The notes under the pieces: generated by a model
Told to the model about the DNA's origin: nothing
The model's database searches: none
What the model saw: the letters and a program-made list of their open reading frames with translations, nothing else
Shown here: piece after piece, positions 19,710-20,196 of the stretch
Position numbering within the stretch: the stretch's first letter is position 1
Layout of the letters: every line of letters starts with the position of its first letter
Position numbers and translations under genes: made by a program
Source of the DNA: SBBG01 sp033717875
Lineage (GTDB): Bacteria > Pseudomonadota > Gammaproteobacteria > Ga0077554 > Ga007554
Assembly: GCA_033717875.1 (NCBI GenBank)
Contig: JADDKJ010000052.1
Span: 1 to 20,196, forward strand
Direction of reading: 5' to 3'
DNA: 20,196 nt

Positions 19710-19888
19710 GGTCAATCTGGATCATGAAGCAGGCGCTGTCGGCCTGGATCGAGCAGGAGGAAGAACGCAGCCGCCTGACGCGCGAAGCCCTGGCCGACGT
19801 GGATGCCGGGAGGGTCATCGACCATCAGGACGTGCAGGCATGGGCCGATAGTATCGGCGCCGGCAGCGGTTCGTCGGTGCCGCGTTGA
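19710..19888 (+). pseudogene. 5'-truncated CopG/ParD-like (ribbon-helix-helix) antitoxin remnant
   Basis: From the ATG at 19724 the frame gives 54 residues, including WIEQEEERSRLTREALADVD and AGRVIDHQDVQAWADS, the typical C-terminal half of a CopG-family antitoxin. The in-frame codons just before the ATG read S-I-W-I, continuing the family's S-x-W-I/V-M pattern of the second RHH helix. The N-terminal DNA-binding strand and first helix (about 25-30 residues) are missing, and the HlyD gene stops exactly where they should be. The C-terminus (...SSVPR) looks natural. No toxin follows: a TGATG-type start at 19887 opens only six codons. It may be a decayed toxin-antitoxin locus; a short expressed peptide cannot be excluded. 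Confidence 0.6.
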
Positions 19889-19900
19889 TGGATCCGATCT

Positions 19901-19941
19901 CCGGATAAGATCCCATCCGGCGCCTATTGGCAGCTTTTTTT
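19901..19941 (+). terminator. Possible terminator after the exporter operon
   Basis: CCGGAT (19901-19906) and ATCCGG (19915-19920) form a 6-bp stem with an 8-nt loop. A run of seven T (19935-19941) follows but is 14 nt away, and GCC/GGC around TATT lies between. Weak as an intrinsic terminator. It is the only candidate after the HlyD gene. Confidence 0.3.
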
Positions 19942-19953
19942 AAAAGCGACATT

Positions 19954-19981
19954 ACTTCGCATAATGTATATTATGTTAAAT
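19954..19981 (+). other. dif: dif site (XerC/XerD chromosome dimer resolution)
   Basis: ACTTCGCATAA (19954-19964, XerC arm), TGTATA (19965-19970, central region) and TTATGTTAAAT (19971-19981, XerD arm) match the 28-bp E. coli dif as recalled, at 25 of 28 positions. All three differences are in the outer XerC arm, which is the variable part among species. The XerD arm and centre are identical. This identifies the replication terminus region, or one end of an element that integrates at dif. The surrounding DNA is AT-richer and non-coding. Confidence 0.92.
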
Positions 19982-20196
19982 ATTAAATCGGCTTCTATCG
20001 TTAGAGTATTGAAAACTCCTCCCTGTTGGCGCACTATTCTCTATGTGGTGCCGCCAAGTTATAAATACTGGGTCTTCAGGAAATCGTGTGGGTCATTTTG
20101 CACGAAATTCATATAGCCGGGAGCATGCAAGTGAGAATTTTGAGTCTCAGATATTCCTCATCTCTGATCCCGTATGCCCGGCGCTGGATGACGCGA
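19982..20196. other. AT-richer non-coding stretch right of dif
   Basis: Together with 19889-19953 this makes about 300 bases without a recognisable gene. Base composition is lower in GC than the rest of the window. No hairpin of note, tRNA or repeat is seen. A reading frame open to the window edge begins at 20125 (ATG) or 20131 (GTG with GGGAG 7 nt upstream), giving about 22-24 residues starting VRILSLRYSS. It is too short to judge and could be the first codons of the next gene. Confidence 0.4.

Overview
The window reads as a GC-rich proteobacterial chromosome segment, probably from a gammaproteobacterium. It carries a tripartite TolC/MacAB-type exporter, an Hsp15-type S4 protein, a tRNA-Ser with encoded CCA and, near the right edge, a close match to the gammaproteobacterial dif site (19954-19981). 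The dif match would place the window at the replication terminus. Species cannot be named from this sequence.

Layout. (1) Positions 1-6361, + strand: a tight run of six genes. An archaeal-type fructose-1,6-bisphosphate aldolase/phosphatase is followed by a PEBP/YbhB-like protein, a TolC-family outer membrane factor, a MacA-like adaptor, a MacB-like ATPase and a separate MacB-like permease. Most junctions are ATGA/TGATG overlaps or gaps of a few bases, so this looks like one operon. (2) 6373-8030: a complete IS1380-family insertion sequence with imperfect terminal inverted repeats and a 5-bp target duplication (AATAC). Its transposase gene is broken by what looks like a 2-bp duplication. (3) 8116-8205: tRNA-Ser(GGA) with a plausible promoter only 14 bp from the IS end. 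It is followed at once by a 151-bp multi-hairpin element with IS5-like terminal repeats (8210-8360). (4) 8419-14795, - strand: a secreted S8 (subtilisin-like) protease, an MFS transporter and a P2-like cation ATPase. (5) 14917-19709, + strand: hslR, then a second exporter (ABC ATPase, 789-residue double FtsX permease, HlyD adaptor) with no outer-membrane partner of its own. (6) 19710-20196: a 5'-truncated ribbon-helix-helix antitoxin remnant, a small hairpin, dif, and AT-richer DNA.

Working together. The first operon encodes a complete inner membrane-periplasm-outer membrane pump. The second exporter may borrow that TolC or another one. The sugar-phosphate enzyme and the PEBP protein at the head of the pump operon have no obvious link to efflux, which makes their co-transcription a question. 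Three + strand GGGNAGGG (KOPS-type) octamers in the last 7 kb, and none on the other strand by eye, all point towards dif.

I found no CRISPR array, no recognisable defence system and no clear new multi-gene system. The most informative non-coding signals are dif with its polar octamers, the multi-hairpin element after the tRNA with its half copy in front of hslR, and the truncated antitoxin at the edge of the exporter operon.
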